Assembly: GCF_008831285.2 (NCBI RefSeq)
Contig: NC_045146.1
Span: forward strand, 23,887,703 to 23,951,702
Origin: Nymphaea colorata
Taxonomy: Eukaryota > Streptophyta > Magnoliopsida > Nymphaeales > Nymphaeaceae
Reading direction: 5' to 3'
Length of the DNA: 64,000 bases
The stretch's first letter is position 1, and each line of letters opens with the position of its first letter. The position numbers and the translations under genes were made by a program. This document shows positions 25,342 through 36,574 of this stretch, piece by piece. The notes beneath the pieces are model-generated. The model did no database searches. It saw only the letters and a program-made list of their open reading frames with translations, and was not told where the DNA came from.

Positions 25342-25401
25342 AACAAAGAAAATTTTGTGAGAAAGCAGTCGAACAAAGAAAATTTTGTGAGAAAGCAGTC
25401 G
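25342..25401 (+). repeat. exact tandem duplication, 2 x 30 bp
   Basis: Two identical 30-bp units (25342-25371, 25372-25401) begin AACAAAGAAAATTTTG. The period is a multiple of three, so any frame through it repeats NKENFVRKQS twice. Identity suggests recent origin. Confidence 0.97.
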
Positions 25402-28074
25402 ACCATTGTTTATAGCTTCAAGTTCCAAAAAGGTTGGTATTGTCCAGTGAAGCAACAATTATTTGACCAAGGATTGATAAATACCGCTTTGGAGGACATA
25501 AAGAGATGTTTGCTATGAGTATAGTTAGTAATACCTAGCAATTAACTTGTATAGGCATTTTATCACATGTAATATCATGTGAAAGTGAATTAGCACTCAG
25601 AAGATTGTGAAGATGACGATCAAACTTGTTTAATAGGAAGATAGCAACAAAAATTCGATGTAAGGGCATGCATTCCATCTGAGGCTGAACATACATACAA
25701 TGATATAATTGTTATGTGTGAAGTTGTATGCGTGAGGTTCTATTTGTCCTCATGGTTTGGTTCCCTTCAAAATGTGAGTTGGATTGTAGTGATTTTTTAG
25801 CACCTACCAGAGCCATTTCTGAATCACATTGTAGTTTCAATTATAAAGATCTATTCGACGGTGTCATGGTGCCTTTGGGAATCTCGTGCTAGGGGAAATT
25901 GAACACTTCAGTACTCAATTTCATATGGACTTGGTTGTTTTATTAGATTGATATCTTTCATTTATCCTGATGTGGTTCATTCTAGACTGGATTTCTTACA
26001 CCCAAGCTCTATAGAACATTTTGTGATGTTGCTTGTACATCTGTACGCTGTTACTTACTTTTGCTAGTGTTCCATTGTCATGACAGCAGGGGAACCTTAG
26101 AAGCACTAGGACTTCAATGGGAGTCCAATCAGAACTTCCTAGTTCCAACATTACTTTAATTATCAGATGTTGACCTCAATCTCCTTCAGAACCTAGATTT
26201 TACTGATTAACACTTCCACTTTCTGCACAGCTGTGTACTGTTTCAGCGTGTCTTATACACAGAATTGCAGATACTTTATAGAGTTTAGCGTTTCTTGCAT
26301 TTGCCTGTGTTTGTAATTGCGTGTTGGACTCCATATGACCTCAAGATAAATGCTACAAAAATTATGCTATAAAAATTAGTGGTTATGGGAACTGGCTTTA
26401 CATTCCTAGTCCTTGTAAGTGATGGGCCCCGTGATTCTTATATTTTTAGTTTCATTTTCCTCCTTTATTCTTTCCGTTTCCAGTATAATTGCATAAAACC
26501 ACAAAGCTCACTCTCTCTCAACTTTCAACATAGCATGGTGAGGGAGGATGGGGGGAAATTTTGTCGGGTTTTTAATTAATATTCCAAAAAACTTTGGCAT
26601 TTTCATAAAATAAACCTGTCCATAAAGGCAGTGAAAGTTTCTTTTTTCAATTAATGCACGTTATTGCAAGACCGTTGAAGAACATCTGAGTCTCGCAAGC
26701 AAGAGAGAGAGGGATTTGGTAATAACTCATATGGTTACACACACACGTGTAACCGAAAGAAGTTATGAAAAATGCATATAATACTTTTTTTTCTTGTTTT
26801 TTATGTTATGGTGTTTTTTTTTAAAAAGACGCTTCTTTTTGTTGTTTTATACGGCTGACTTATTTTTCACATATTTAACATGTCTTTTTCGATTAAGGCG
26901 CGATATTTGTGACAGTGCATTCTCATGGATTTGGAAGAGTTTTCTAACTAGATATGTAAATCATGGATTAGGTTGCTGCAGTCTTCAGCAGTACAGCTAC
27001 AGTAGTGGATTTACTCGAGATTTGGGAGTCCCTTAATCTGGGACATAAGAATCATGTGAATTGTTTGGAAAAGGGAAAATAGAATGCGTTTGGCTCTGAT
27101 AAAGAGATTTATGGTATTCATCTTGATGGTGAAAGTCATATTCCCTTCAGGCTGCAGCTGAACTGATAGGTAATTTACCTTATTCATGTTTGTCTTGTCC
27201 ATATTTATTATTTGGAATGAATGTTTTTTTCTGATATCTTGATCGTGGAAATCATATTTCCTCTACCTGAAATGATGGGTTGGCGTACATTTTCAGCGAT
27301 GAGACAAAATGCTTAAAATTGTTGAAATATTCGCATTTTTTGGAATTTCAAAAATTTCGCGTTTTGTCTAAAATATTGCATTACACTTGTGTGGCGGCCA
27401 TGCTTCCAAGTTGTCCTCCAAAATGCTTCCAAGTTGTCTTCCAAACAGGCAATGGATACTTGCTGTCCCATCTCATCTAATTCATGTATAATTGGACAAC
27501 GTATTCATGTATAATTGGAATCAAAGAGTCTGGTTGGACAGATCGCCTGCTGAGCAAGTCTAAGGTTGACCCTTGGACAGCTGCTCAAGGATCAAACATG
27601 CTTTTAACATATAGTACAGGTTCCACTTAATTTAACAACCGTGATTTTCGTATCCTCGTATAATGATTTTTCTTTGTTTTCACCGCACTCTTTTTTCTTA
27701 AAATTTTGTAGTGAAACTGTCAATATTCATAAATAACGTTTGGGAGTTTTAAACAGGGAGGTTTTTTTTTAGTATAATATGTGGGGTTTAAAAATATTGC
27801 AAAAAAGATTTTTTTAAAAAATTAAAAAAAAACTAAAAATAGAGAAAAATAAAATAAGTGAGAAAATAATAACACAAACATTAAAAGGTAAGTAAATTTG
27901 TAATAATAAAAAATATTAAAAAACTGTTTGGCATTAAAAAATAAAAAAATGAAAAAAAGTGAAAAAATGCTTTTAGAATGCGTTTTTTTAAGTTTTAAAT
28001 GGTATTTTATTTTCTTTTGTTTTTTTTCGCGTTTCTTTTAAAAAATAACACGTTTTTCGTGACTATTGTTTCAG

Positions 28075-28187
28075 GTGCCTTTGCACTTGAGGTAGTGTCC
28101 ACAAGGACTGATGCTGGACTGCTGTGTCACCTTTCTTTGAACGATGGAACCATGACTGCACCTTACTCGGACATTGGTAGGGCATAA
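28075..28187 (+). CDS. possible terminal exon, gene unidentified
   Basis: After a T-rich stretch and TTGTTTCAG, the frame reads ...AFALEVVSTRTDAGLLCHL, then SLNDGTMTAPYSDIGRA and a TAA. It has good acceptor context and gene-like amino-acid use, unlike the neighbouring AT-rich DNA. I could not identify the family or an upstream exon. It may be the tail of a decayed or captured gene. Confidence 0.2.
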
Positions 28188-28719
28188 GTAGATACTTAGT
28201 TATTTGTTCTCAAATGTGTACTCTTAATTTATAAAAATAGATAAATATAGAAACGGAGATGGTTTCTATACTAAAAGTGGGTAGATTCGTGAACTGGAAA
28301 ATAGAAACTAAAAAAGAGATCGGTTGGTGGTTATACTGACGCTAATTTTGATTTAAAATAACGAAACATGCATGTTTGGTGAAATAATATTACATGTATT
28401 GGGGAAAGTCCACTCTCAATTTCAATTTTTTGAAAGTAGTTAGCTGTACCAATAAGGAATTCGGACAAAAAAAATAAAGCACCTTAGATTGTAGAAGGGA
28501 TGTTTCTTTCAAAGCAGAGACCGCTACTTATATAAATTCAGTCCTAATCCTTAGGTATATTCTATAAAGTTGAGCTAGTTTTCATGATTTGGTGGTTTAA
28601 GTTTTTTTCTTTTTTTCTTTTTTTTAGTGATATGCCCTTGCATTTGAACCTGCTTGGAGCATATAACGATCATTTGGAACCCAAGGGCATAAACACAAGT
28701 GACGGCCCTGGTTAGTAGG

Positions 28720-28874
28720 CAGTGGTGGAGCCACGTGTCAGCTCCTCAATGTTTTTTTTTATTTTCACATTGACCGCTTCAAATATTTGCTTTTTCATTT
28801 TTATGACTATCCCTTAAGATATAGAAATTTTTAAAAGAGTGTCCATCCAGCAAATTTTTCTGACTCTGCCCCTA
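28720..28874 (+). mobile_element. hAT-like MITE, complete
   Basis: A 155-bp element with ends CAGTGGTGGAGCCA and TGACTCTGCCCCTA, imperfect inverted repeats of the family type. It is flanked by TTAGTAGG and TTACTAGG, an 8-bp target duplication with one mismatch, the length typical of hAT insertion. Internal sequence is AT-rich and non-coding, so it needs a transposase supplied elsewhere. Confidence 0.75.
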
Positions 28875-30159
28875 TTACTAGGATATAATACGAACCTTAT
28901 TTTGGTTTTGATAAAGTTTTACTGCACTTGTCAGGTTCTTGGGATTGAACTTTAAGGTGCGTTTACCTTGATCGTTTCAACTGCTGCAAAGGAAATCACG
29001 AATAGGCTGCCTCGAAAATGGTTTATTTCCTATTCAAACAAGAAAAAAGGAAAAACAGTAACATGATTCAAGCCTCATTTCTTACTTGTTTGATAATTAT
29101 GCGATGCAATACTCATTTCATACCCCTGCGTTCTACGGGTTGATGTGAATAATGGGCGAAAGAGGGACTATGCAAGCAATTCTACTCTGTAGCTCCACAG
29201 TTTCAACCAAAGCAAATATCAGCAAATCGGAAAGATAAAGCAAGTTCAAATTTGATAACCGTAAGATTGTATCTGAACTACAAACGTTATTCTGCTTTCG
29301 AGGGTCGAACTCCTTTAAGATTGTTAAATTGCTAGTAATTGGCCAGCTAGCTCATGTAGTTCCGATACTACCCGACATCTGATTTTAATTTGAACTCCAT
29401 TAGTAAGTGGACTCAAATCTGTGTGTCAGATTTCTCTTCAAAATCCAACTATGGCAGCTATCTGCATCCAAGTACTTCCGAACTTTGTTCTGTATTTTGT
29501 ATCCCTAAATCGAACCTTTTACATCCCTGACATCAGGTGAACCCTTCATCTGAAATAGGGCTTCTTATTTGATTAATCAATCTCAACTAGTGGGGTGTGG
29601 TAATGGCCACATTCTAGTTTTTCAACTCCACTGTTGCCGGTAAGCAGACCACCTTGGTGTGGTGGTGGCCACGCCCATGGATTTGTCCTTTGTCATTTCT
29701 TCTTATTGATTGAGGGCTGAATGCTTGTCACATGCACGCCAGCACAAAGGAAGTCACTAAGTGGCATGAGACACCAAAGCTTTGGCTGTTAGGCCTTTTA
29801 CATGTTTCTTGATAACATGCATTCCCACTATGAAGGTTAAGATGCATGTCTATGTTATCTCAGACCAACTTTTTTTTTTCCCCTTTCTGAGGGAAGTTAT
29901 GTTGCCAAATAGAAAACATAATTTGCTGGCCTAAGTTGTCAATGCAGAAGCTGTTCACTACAAGGTTCAGTATCGGTGTATCTAGCTCTACATTTTGATC
30001 TTCTGCTTGCTAAGTCTGAAGTGCATGCTGTCCGTGTTAACAAGGTACGGCCATTTATTTAATCATGTTGACGTGAAATCTGCCGTTAGGGAAGAGATGA
30101 TGTTGTAAGCCGTAGCAGCCAACCAGCAACAAGTTCGTACCAGGAGGACAAGGAAAACG

Positions 30160-30415
30160 AAAAAAAAACTGAAGGCGCTTGTAATTATCAGAGACCTGCA
30201 GTAATGGCAAGGCGGACATGGTGAGAAAGCTTTGATGGGCAATGTATATCATGTTCTAAAATTTACCGGCCATGCAGCAGCAACGTGGTACTAGATGGAG
30301 CGGAAGATGGAGAACAGCTGAACTCATTATAATGAAGTTTGCAATTATCAGAGGCCTGCAATGCTGACAAGGTACACAAATTGACTGACCGAGCTTTAAT
30401 TGGCGTACTATATCA
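30160..30415 (+). repeat. diverged direct duplication
   Basis: The stretch from about 30176 (TTGTAATTATCAGAGACCTGC) recurs from about 30339 (TTTGCAATTATCAGAGGCCTG). Both are followed by AATG, CAAGG and AGCTTT blocks in the same order and end in GTATATCA/ACTATATCA. No coding content is seen. Confidence 0.5.
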
Positions 30416-31390
30416 ACCAATATGTAAAGCATTTAGGGAAGAAAAGAACATGGTTCTGTCAATGTCCACAAGGGCTCTGTTCATTTGGTAGGGGCAACTT
30501 GGCCTGCAAGCAGGAGTACCTGGAGCGTTTTGGAGGTCAGTCAATGTGCATCCAATGATAGTGGTGGTGATCTGTTGCCTTCGTGAGAAAAGAAAACTTC
30601 ATAAAACGTTCCTCTTCTTTTCCCACAGGAGCACATGGCAAGAAAAAAATAAAAATTGATCCACCATTTCTTTTTTATAGGGTGCTACTTTCTTGGTGTT
30701 TTGAAATGGTGCGGAACTCAAAAACCAGGCTGGCTTGTTGTCCTTTTGTTCAACGTTGTCTGCTTTCGTAAATGGTTGGCAACTAATGATGAACATGATT
30801 AGGTTAGTTTTAATTCAATGATTGTACCTAGTCTTGCCGATGGGGTTCCCAAATTTTCCAGAAAGAAGCAGATCAAACAAATATGGACCTTCTTTTCAAA
30901 GTAAAGCATTGACGGCGGGAAAATCAGCATACTATTCTGTGCAGTGCCGGAGTCTTTAACAGAAAAAGTTCGACGTTGATCGCTATCTGGTCAATATGAA
31001 CCCACCGATGCGTCATGAAAGAACTTATGATTTTGTGAACCGTGAAATTCTGGCGTATCTACAGCATCCTTCCATCTATACAAAATATGCTTATTGGCTT
31101 GTTTGGTGAAGAGAGAATGTGAAAACAGGATGAGTGAATTTCTACTACAGAATTTATTCTGATTCAGAACTACCAATTGTTCTCCGTTCAGATTCTAAGC
31201 ATCATCAGCATCATCGGAATAAGAACATAAACCGCAAGATAGTTTTGATGGTTTCTACGGTTTAAGTAGTTCTGAAGTAAGTATAGCCTACATCTTTTCC
31301 TTTTACTGTGCAAGCTGGGGTAAGCATACCATATTACATTTTAACGTGCCAAATCGCTTCTTTCCTTTTCAGATTTATAAGATACATAAT

Positions 31391-31450
31391 CTTCCTCATC
31401 CATTTCTTGTTGGGCCACGGCTTCCTCATCCATTTCTTGTTGGGCCACGG
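31391..31450. repeat. exact tandem duplication, 2 x 30 bp
   Basis: Two identical units (31391-31420, 31421-31450) begin CTTCCTCATCCATTTC. Same size class and same perfection as the duplication at 25342. Confidence 0.97.
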
Positions 31451-32226
31451 ATGAGCCCGACGAAAGTGAGAATGTAAATCCCTTTGAAGGAGGATCTGTC
31501 GGAAAACAAAATCTGCGTCCGATAAATAACATGTTCGTTGTTCATAGCATGACATATTGACAACCCAGAAAGCCATCACCTAGCTTACTATATCTTGCCT
31601 AATTTGATTGGCATAAATCTGTTCGAGTAAGCTGCAGCTTGATTTATTAGGCTTTTCAACCATGCCTAACTCTGTTAGATTTAGATACGGAAGAGTGACG
31701 CTTCCAGTTTCACAATACGTTGGAGATTTTTTCATTCCCTTTTCTTTTGAAGGTTCACGGAATCATATTCCTGCTTGTGCTTTGCTTTTCAGTAACTCTT
31801 TCGGATTAATTAGAGATGAAGATGAATTCAGGCTTCTTCCTTCCAAACGTGCCCTCATAGATGTAAAAAATTTGTATACTTCCCAGCCCACAAACATCTG
31901 CTACTGCTCTGGATTGCAGTGAAGGATGCCCTCCCTGTGTATTGACCTCTTTAACATGCTCGGGTGTGACTGCCTTACACTAACCGACTGCATCGGTTGC
32001 GCAAAAACTCCGTTCATTTTTCATATCCTTTGAATCGAATGTAATGCAAAAGAAGAGAGAGAAAATGTTTCATCAAAACAAAAATGGTTATATCAAAACG
32101 TTCTCTTGTACGTTTTTCCTTCATAAAAACAACTGCTGTACACAGAGATGGCTGCTGCAAAAAGGCATAAGCTCTATCTATTGATGAAACAAACAAAACC
32201 CAAATAACGAACAGGAAACAAGCTGT

Positions 32227-33105
32227 TTATTGTGTTAGAATGTTGAGAATGGACACCCTAGTGTTGATTAGCCCCCTAAATATAGACTCGTTCCCATGCT
32301 CCAGGCCATTAAGGCAGTCCTCCAAAGCAACCATACTCTCTAGTGCCATCTTAGACGTTTCATCATCCAAGCGCCCTCTGCATCTCAGAACACAGTCCAA
32401 GACAGAGTCTGCATCAGCGATTTCCTTTATACTCTCAATTCTTCTCTTAGGCAAACCTACCCATTTGCCAAAGACCCTTCTTGGTGTCCAACACAGACCA
32501 GAGACTATAGAAATGGCTATGGACACTGTCAACGCTTTGACATCATTGAAGATGGCTAATATCTCCACCTCTTCTCTTGAGATTTCTGCTGCTGATGGCT
32601 TGATCATGCTCTTCAAAACAGTTATCAGTTTGGTCATCTCCTTGTTGGCTTTCTTTCTGTGGCCTATGAAGGACTGCGCGTTAGCTTCCATGTTGGTCGA
32701 ATCTCTCCTTCTCAGCGAGATCAGAGTGCTCAGGTGGTGCTCCTTGAGGCTTGACAGGACTGTGCCCACAACGCCAAAAACTTCAAGAAACTTAAGTAGA
32801 TCATCTAGAAGGAGATTGGCCCACCTCTCATTGTGGGAGACTACTTCTTGAGTTTGTGGCAGCTGAAGAAAGTCATCCATTGTGTCATACAAGGACTTGA
32901 GCATTCTAAGGCCTGATAGCAGATTATTGAAAGTGGAATCCTTCTTGATGATCCACGCGGTGATCTTGTGCATTTGATCCTTCACCAGGGCTAAGTCCGG
33001 GTGAGCCCTGCATGGCAAACTGGTCGAGCGAACGTGGCACGATTTCGCGGCCTTCTGCGTTGGTGGAAGAGAGAGCGATCGCTTGAAAGCTGAGTAGACC
33101 ACCAT
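32227..33105 (-). CDS. DUF241 domain protein
   Basis: Single exon, 292 residues. The N-terminal CHVRSTSLPCRAHPDLALVK matches the RS.SLP.R.HP signature that opens DUF241 proteins. LKSLYDTMDDFLQLPQTQEV, WANLLLDDLLKFLEVFGVVG and ALEDCLNGLEHGNESIFRGL are further family blocks, and the C-terminal LI.TRVSILNILTQ is typical. The protein is mostly helical, with no signal peptide or membrane span that I can see. Function in this plant family is poorly known. Length and lack of introns fit the family. The ATG at 33105 is the only one ahead of the signature. A TATAAAT lies about 195 bp upstream. Confidence 0.9.
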   Translation of the reverse strand: MVVYSAFKRSLSLPPTQKAAKSCHVRSTSLPCRAHPDLALVKDQMHKITAWIIKKDSTFNNLLSGLRMLKSLYDTMDDFLQLPQTQEVVSHNERWANLLLDDLLKFLEVFGVVGTVLSSLKEHHLSTLISLRRRDSTNMEANAQSFIGHRKKANKEMTKLITVLKSMIKPSAAEISREEVEILAIFNDVKALTVSIAISIVSGLCWTPRRVFGKWVGLPKRRIESIKEIADADSVLDCVLRCRGRLDDETSKMALESMVALEDCLNGLEHGNESIFRGLINTRVSILNILTQ

Positions 33106-33300
33106 GTCTAATCAAGTTGGCTTTTGCAAGCAGCTCGATGCAGTATCGCCCTTCAATCTTTTTGAGCGAAGCGATAGATCAAAAGGAAAGGGGAGTTTAT
33201 GTCAAGAACTCGACTCTTCAATCCTTGAGCCACGATATAAGATTGCAAGGAAGGATGAGAACTAGAGTTTTATGACAGACGCTTTTCCTCCATACGGAGG

Positions 33301-33307
33301 ATTTATA
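33301..33307 (-). promoter_or_regulatory. TATA box of the DUF241 gene
   Basis: TATAAAT on the minus strand, about 195 bp before the start codon. This implies a leader of roughly 165 bases. Confidence 0.45.
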
Positions 33308-34826
33308 CAGAATCGCTTTGGGCGTTGGATCTACACAACATTTTGGCTTAGTTTAATTGCACACGGGTGGCATGGTAGCCTGGATAGGGATTTGTAGGAA
33401 TAACGATTAGTTGGCACTGTTCATGTTGCTCTGTCACCATCACGTGGCCAATCTGACGAGTTTTCAGGAATTACGAGGCGAGAAAACGTGTACCAATTAG
33501 TTTAATCGTGCATGCGGTAATATGATCGTGGGGAGGAGATTGATGTTCATGTCAATGAAGATTTTACAGCTGCACGCACACGGAAGCCTTTTCTTTGAGG
33601 TCACATACTGGAGGTCTTCCCTTCTAGCAAAAGGGAAAACGCGGTCGTCAGACGGATTCGGATTCAAATCACAGCCACCAAAATCAAGATTTTAAAAGTA
33701 TTCTTCTGTTTACGTTCGAACTGAACTCCATGAGTGCTTTCAACCAGTTTGGTGGTCGAGAAGTTTTTTTAGTTTCAAATAATACACTTGAGATAAATGC
33801 TACAAATTCAGTGCAGAAACTCCAAGTTTACGTTGATACACAGCTTGAACTGTGTCTATGAAAACTCACAAAAACTTGAGCCTGATCTGCTAATCGTGAT
33901 ATCCCATTGACAGAGTTAATGAGCTTTCACTTTCCCTCGACTTTTCACATTAAATGAGCAGCACCTTCATAGATTTCTTTCTGACCAGCGATTATCTAAT
34001 GCGCACACGCGCATACACACACACACTCCCACTGAGTTTATCATCAGATTTAAAATTCAAAAGGAAAAATCGTTTTCTTTATACCAAGACTGATATTCTC
34101 CGCCTCGTGAGAAGTAACACATAAAATTTTATCAACTTGGGTGATGTCTCTCAGTCTTAAGTTCCTCGAAAACAACATGAAGCAACTGGCGAAACTGCGG
34201 AAAGATGGAGCCAGCTGGTGGCCCTTCCAGTTGGCTCACGCGTAGGGCCTCTTCGCCCCTCTCCTGGCCCTCTGCCATATTCGCATCTAATCTGCAATGC
34301 CACGTTTAAGTAAAAGAAAACACCACTAAGATCATGCAATCTAAAGCTGTATTCAAACAGGAACTATTTCTTATTCCTCAAAGGAGCTCAAACACGTGTG
34401 ACCCTCTTTAGAGAAAAGGAAAGAAATCCTTTTGTTGGTCGTTAGTGGCACAAGAGAAGCCAGCGACTGTTGATCTATTGGAAAGGGTGGTAAGGCCCCT
34501 CGTGTTTTAGGTCCACTCTGTGGGATTTTTAGGAATTGAATATGCCAGGTAACTGGATTCCCCAGGGAGGGGATTTGTGGGTTTCGCAGATCTTCCACCA
34601 TTGGCCCCGCCATGATTCAAGTCATTAGCATAAATTAAGTGGGGGAGGGTGGGGGAGAGGTGGCCAGTGAGGTGCTGAAATGGCGCCTTGATTCCATGGA
34701 TGTGTGATTGCGAGGGGAGAGATGTGGATTGAGGGTATTTCCAACTCCAAGACATGACAGAGTGGATTGCCGGCTACTGCGCTTTGTCTCCAACTGTGCC
34801 GTAGTCCTCCTCTATACTGCCTAAAG

Positions 34827-34895
<69 letters not shown>

Positions 34896-36574
34896 CCAGA
34901 TGAATATTTTGTGTCATTAAAAACCATCCCAAAGAGGTAGCTTACTGTTTATATATAGACTGTTAAGATGGTTTATATTCACTTTATTTGACTTTAAATC
35001 AATTATAACATTTAAATTATTTTTAAATAAAGAATACGGGACAAGTCCATACAAGTTACAGCATCAAACTGATTCACTGCCGATGTCAATATTGTCATTG
35101 TACTGTTGTACACGACAATCATTCGTGTAACATCTAATTTGAGGGTTACCATCTAAATTGCATTCAGTCAAGCTGTTGGCTGGATTTGGTGGTCTGATAG
35201 TATAGATGTATTCAATATGGTTCTTTTTCGATCAAATTTGTATATCTTTATCGACCTCCAAAAGCGGTTCTCTTAATTTGTCCGCCATTAATTTTTGGGT
35301 CATAAGAAAATCTTGATATACTTCCAACTTTTGAGATAGATAGAGAAGGAGATGAGATTTGCATTTCTAGAAGGTTTTTTTCTGATTTCACATATTTAAC
35401 CATGAAGGCAACAATGTCCAAGAGATTGCACACTGCAACTTGCGTTTGTTACCAGGAGGAGGTAACGTCTATCTAGCTGTCCAATGCTCTCCCTCTAATG
35501 AAATCATCAAGCCGATTATGACAACAACAGCTCTGTCCTAAAAGAAGGTTAAGAATTCTGTACTCAAATGCATCTCCTTGTATAATCTCGCAAATATCTT
35601 GCTAACACAACCTGTTAATAAAAAAAGAGAAAAAAACAACATGCCCTTCTCGATTACACAACTGGTTGCCCATTGTTTTTTGTGATAGATCCAGGTGGGT
35701 AAGGTCCCAACCATTCACAGTGCCAGCTAGAGGTCACCCGAACATTGAGAGCTGGATCCAAACAAGGAGAACCAAATTCCATAAATCAGTTCAAATCCAT
35801 GTTCACTTAGATTTCAATTTGACCTCAATAAAAAGAAACACTAGAATTCCTTTAAGAAATGAAAAATCTAAATCATTGTGCTTTCAAATGATCCAATTGT
35901 ATCCAGGCTACCAAGGTGCAATGCAATTCAGATTGGTTTTCGCCGAAATTGCTGTCGACGTCAGAATACACGCCTATGATACGACCCGCAAGAATCTTTG
36001 CGTTTTAGCACGCCTTCTAGGACGCAAGCAAGCAGGTTATTTGCTTTTTTGCTCAGGAAGAACGAAGGATATTTCTCTGTTACGTGTCCGAGATCTTAAA
36101 TTGGAGTCAATAGATTACATCTCAATGGGCCTTTTATTTGAAAGTTGTTAGCAAAAGGGTGGGCCATATCAGGAAACTCGGAAGCATGTTGCTTTCTGTT
36201 AAAATTAAACCCAAAAGGTTGTCCCGTTGCGGAAAATTTTCACCTCCCATTTTCATTTTCTCATGGGTTAAGAACTGGGCGAAATATCTGTTTGAAGATA
36301 AGCAATTTGAGACAAATGGAAAGGCCAGAGAGGCACAGTCTCGTAGCAGTGGATCTTGGATTCAGCTTCTAGCTGAGAGCGGCTTACTAATACTTAATAA
36401 GAGAGCTATTGTGCAGTTTCTTCATCGCATTGCCATCATTATACGTATTTAAACCTCACATGGAGATCTACGTTGAAACAAATGCTCACCCATGAATAGA
36501 AATATGGAGATTCAATATTGAGAAATTGTTCAAAACTCAGGACCGAAAATTGGATCCCACCGAGTAGAGCTTGT
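33308..36574. other. intergenic between DUF241 and cyclotransferase genes
   Basis: No gene is supported. A compound (TC)n(TA)n array occupies 34829-34894. The open frame at 35666-36151 (+, 161 codons) is long for the base composition but has no family motif. It lies just beyond the 3' end of the minus-strand cyclotransferase and may be chance. Confidence 0.5.
34829..34894. repeat. compound (TC)n(TA)n microsatellite
   Basis: About 14 TC units run straight into about 19 TA units. The same compound layout occurs at 49451-49506. Confidence 0.97.

Larger units (their letters stand above)
21326..32226. other. gene-poor region with unidentified exon-like pieces
   Basis: No gene can be named across 10.9 kb. 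The first part (22400-23400) is T-rich and reads like a leader/intron region with a diverged duplication. Isolated exon-like segments occur at 23477, 24690 and 28075, and short tandem duplications at 25342 and 31391. AT-rich filler with long A/T runs fills 27700-28060. A low-abundance transcript or a decayed gene is possible, but I cannot join the pieces into a product. Confidence 0.45.

Noticed and set aside
26723-26760. Small hairpin GGTTACAC...GTGTAACC
   Set aside because: The stem is 8 bp around an (AC)n run, which is expected by chance in microsatellite DNA.
35666-36151. 161-codon open frame (+) near the cyclotransferase 3' end
   Set aside because: No recognised domain and no promoter-like sequence. 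It may be an antisense frame over 3' untranslated DNA of the minus-strand gene, so it is mentioned only as intergenic content.
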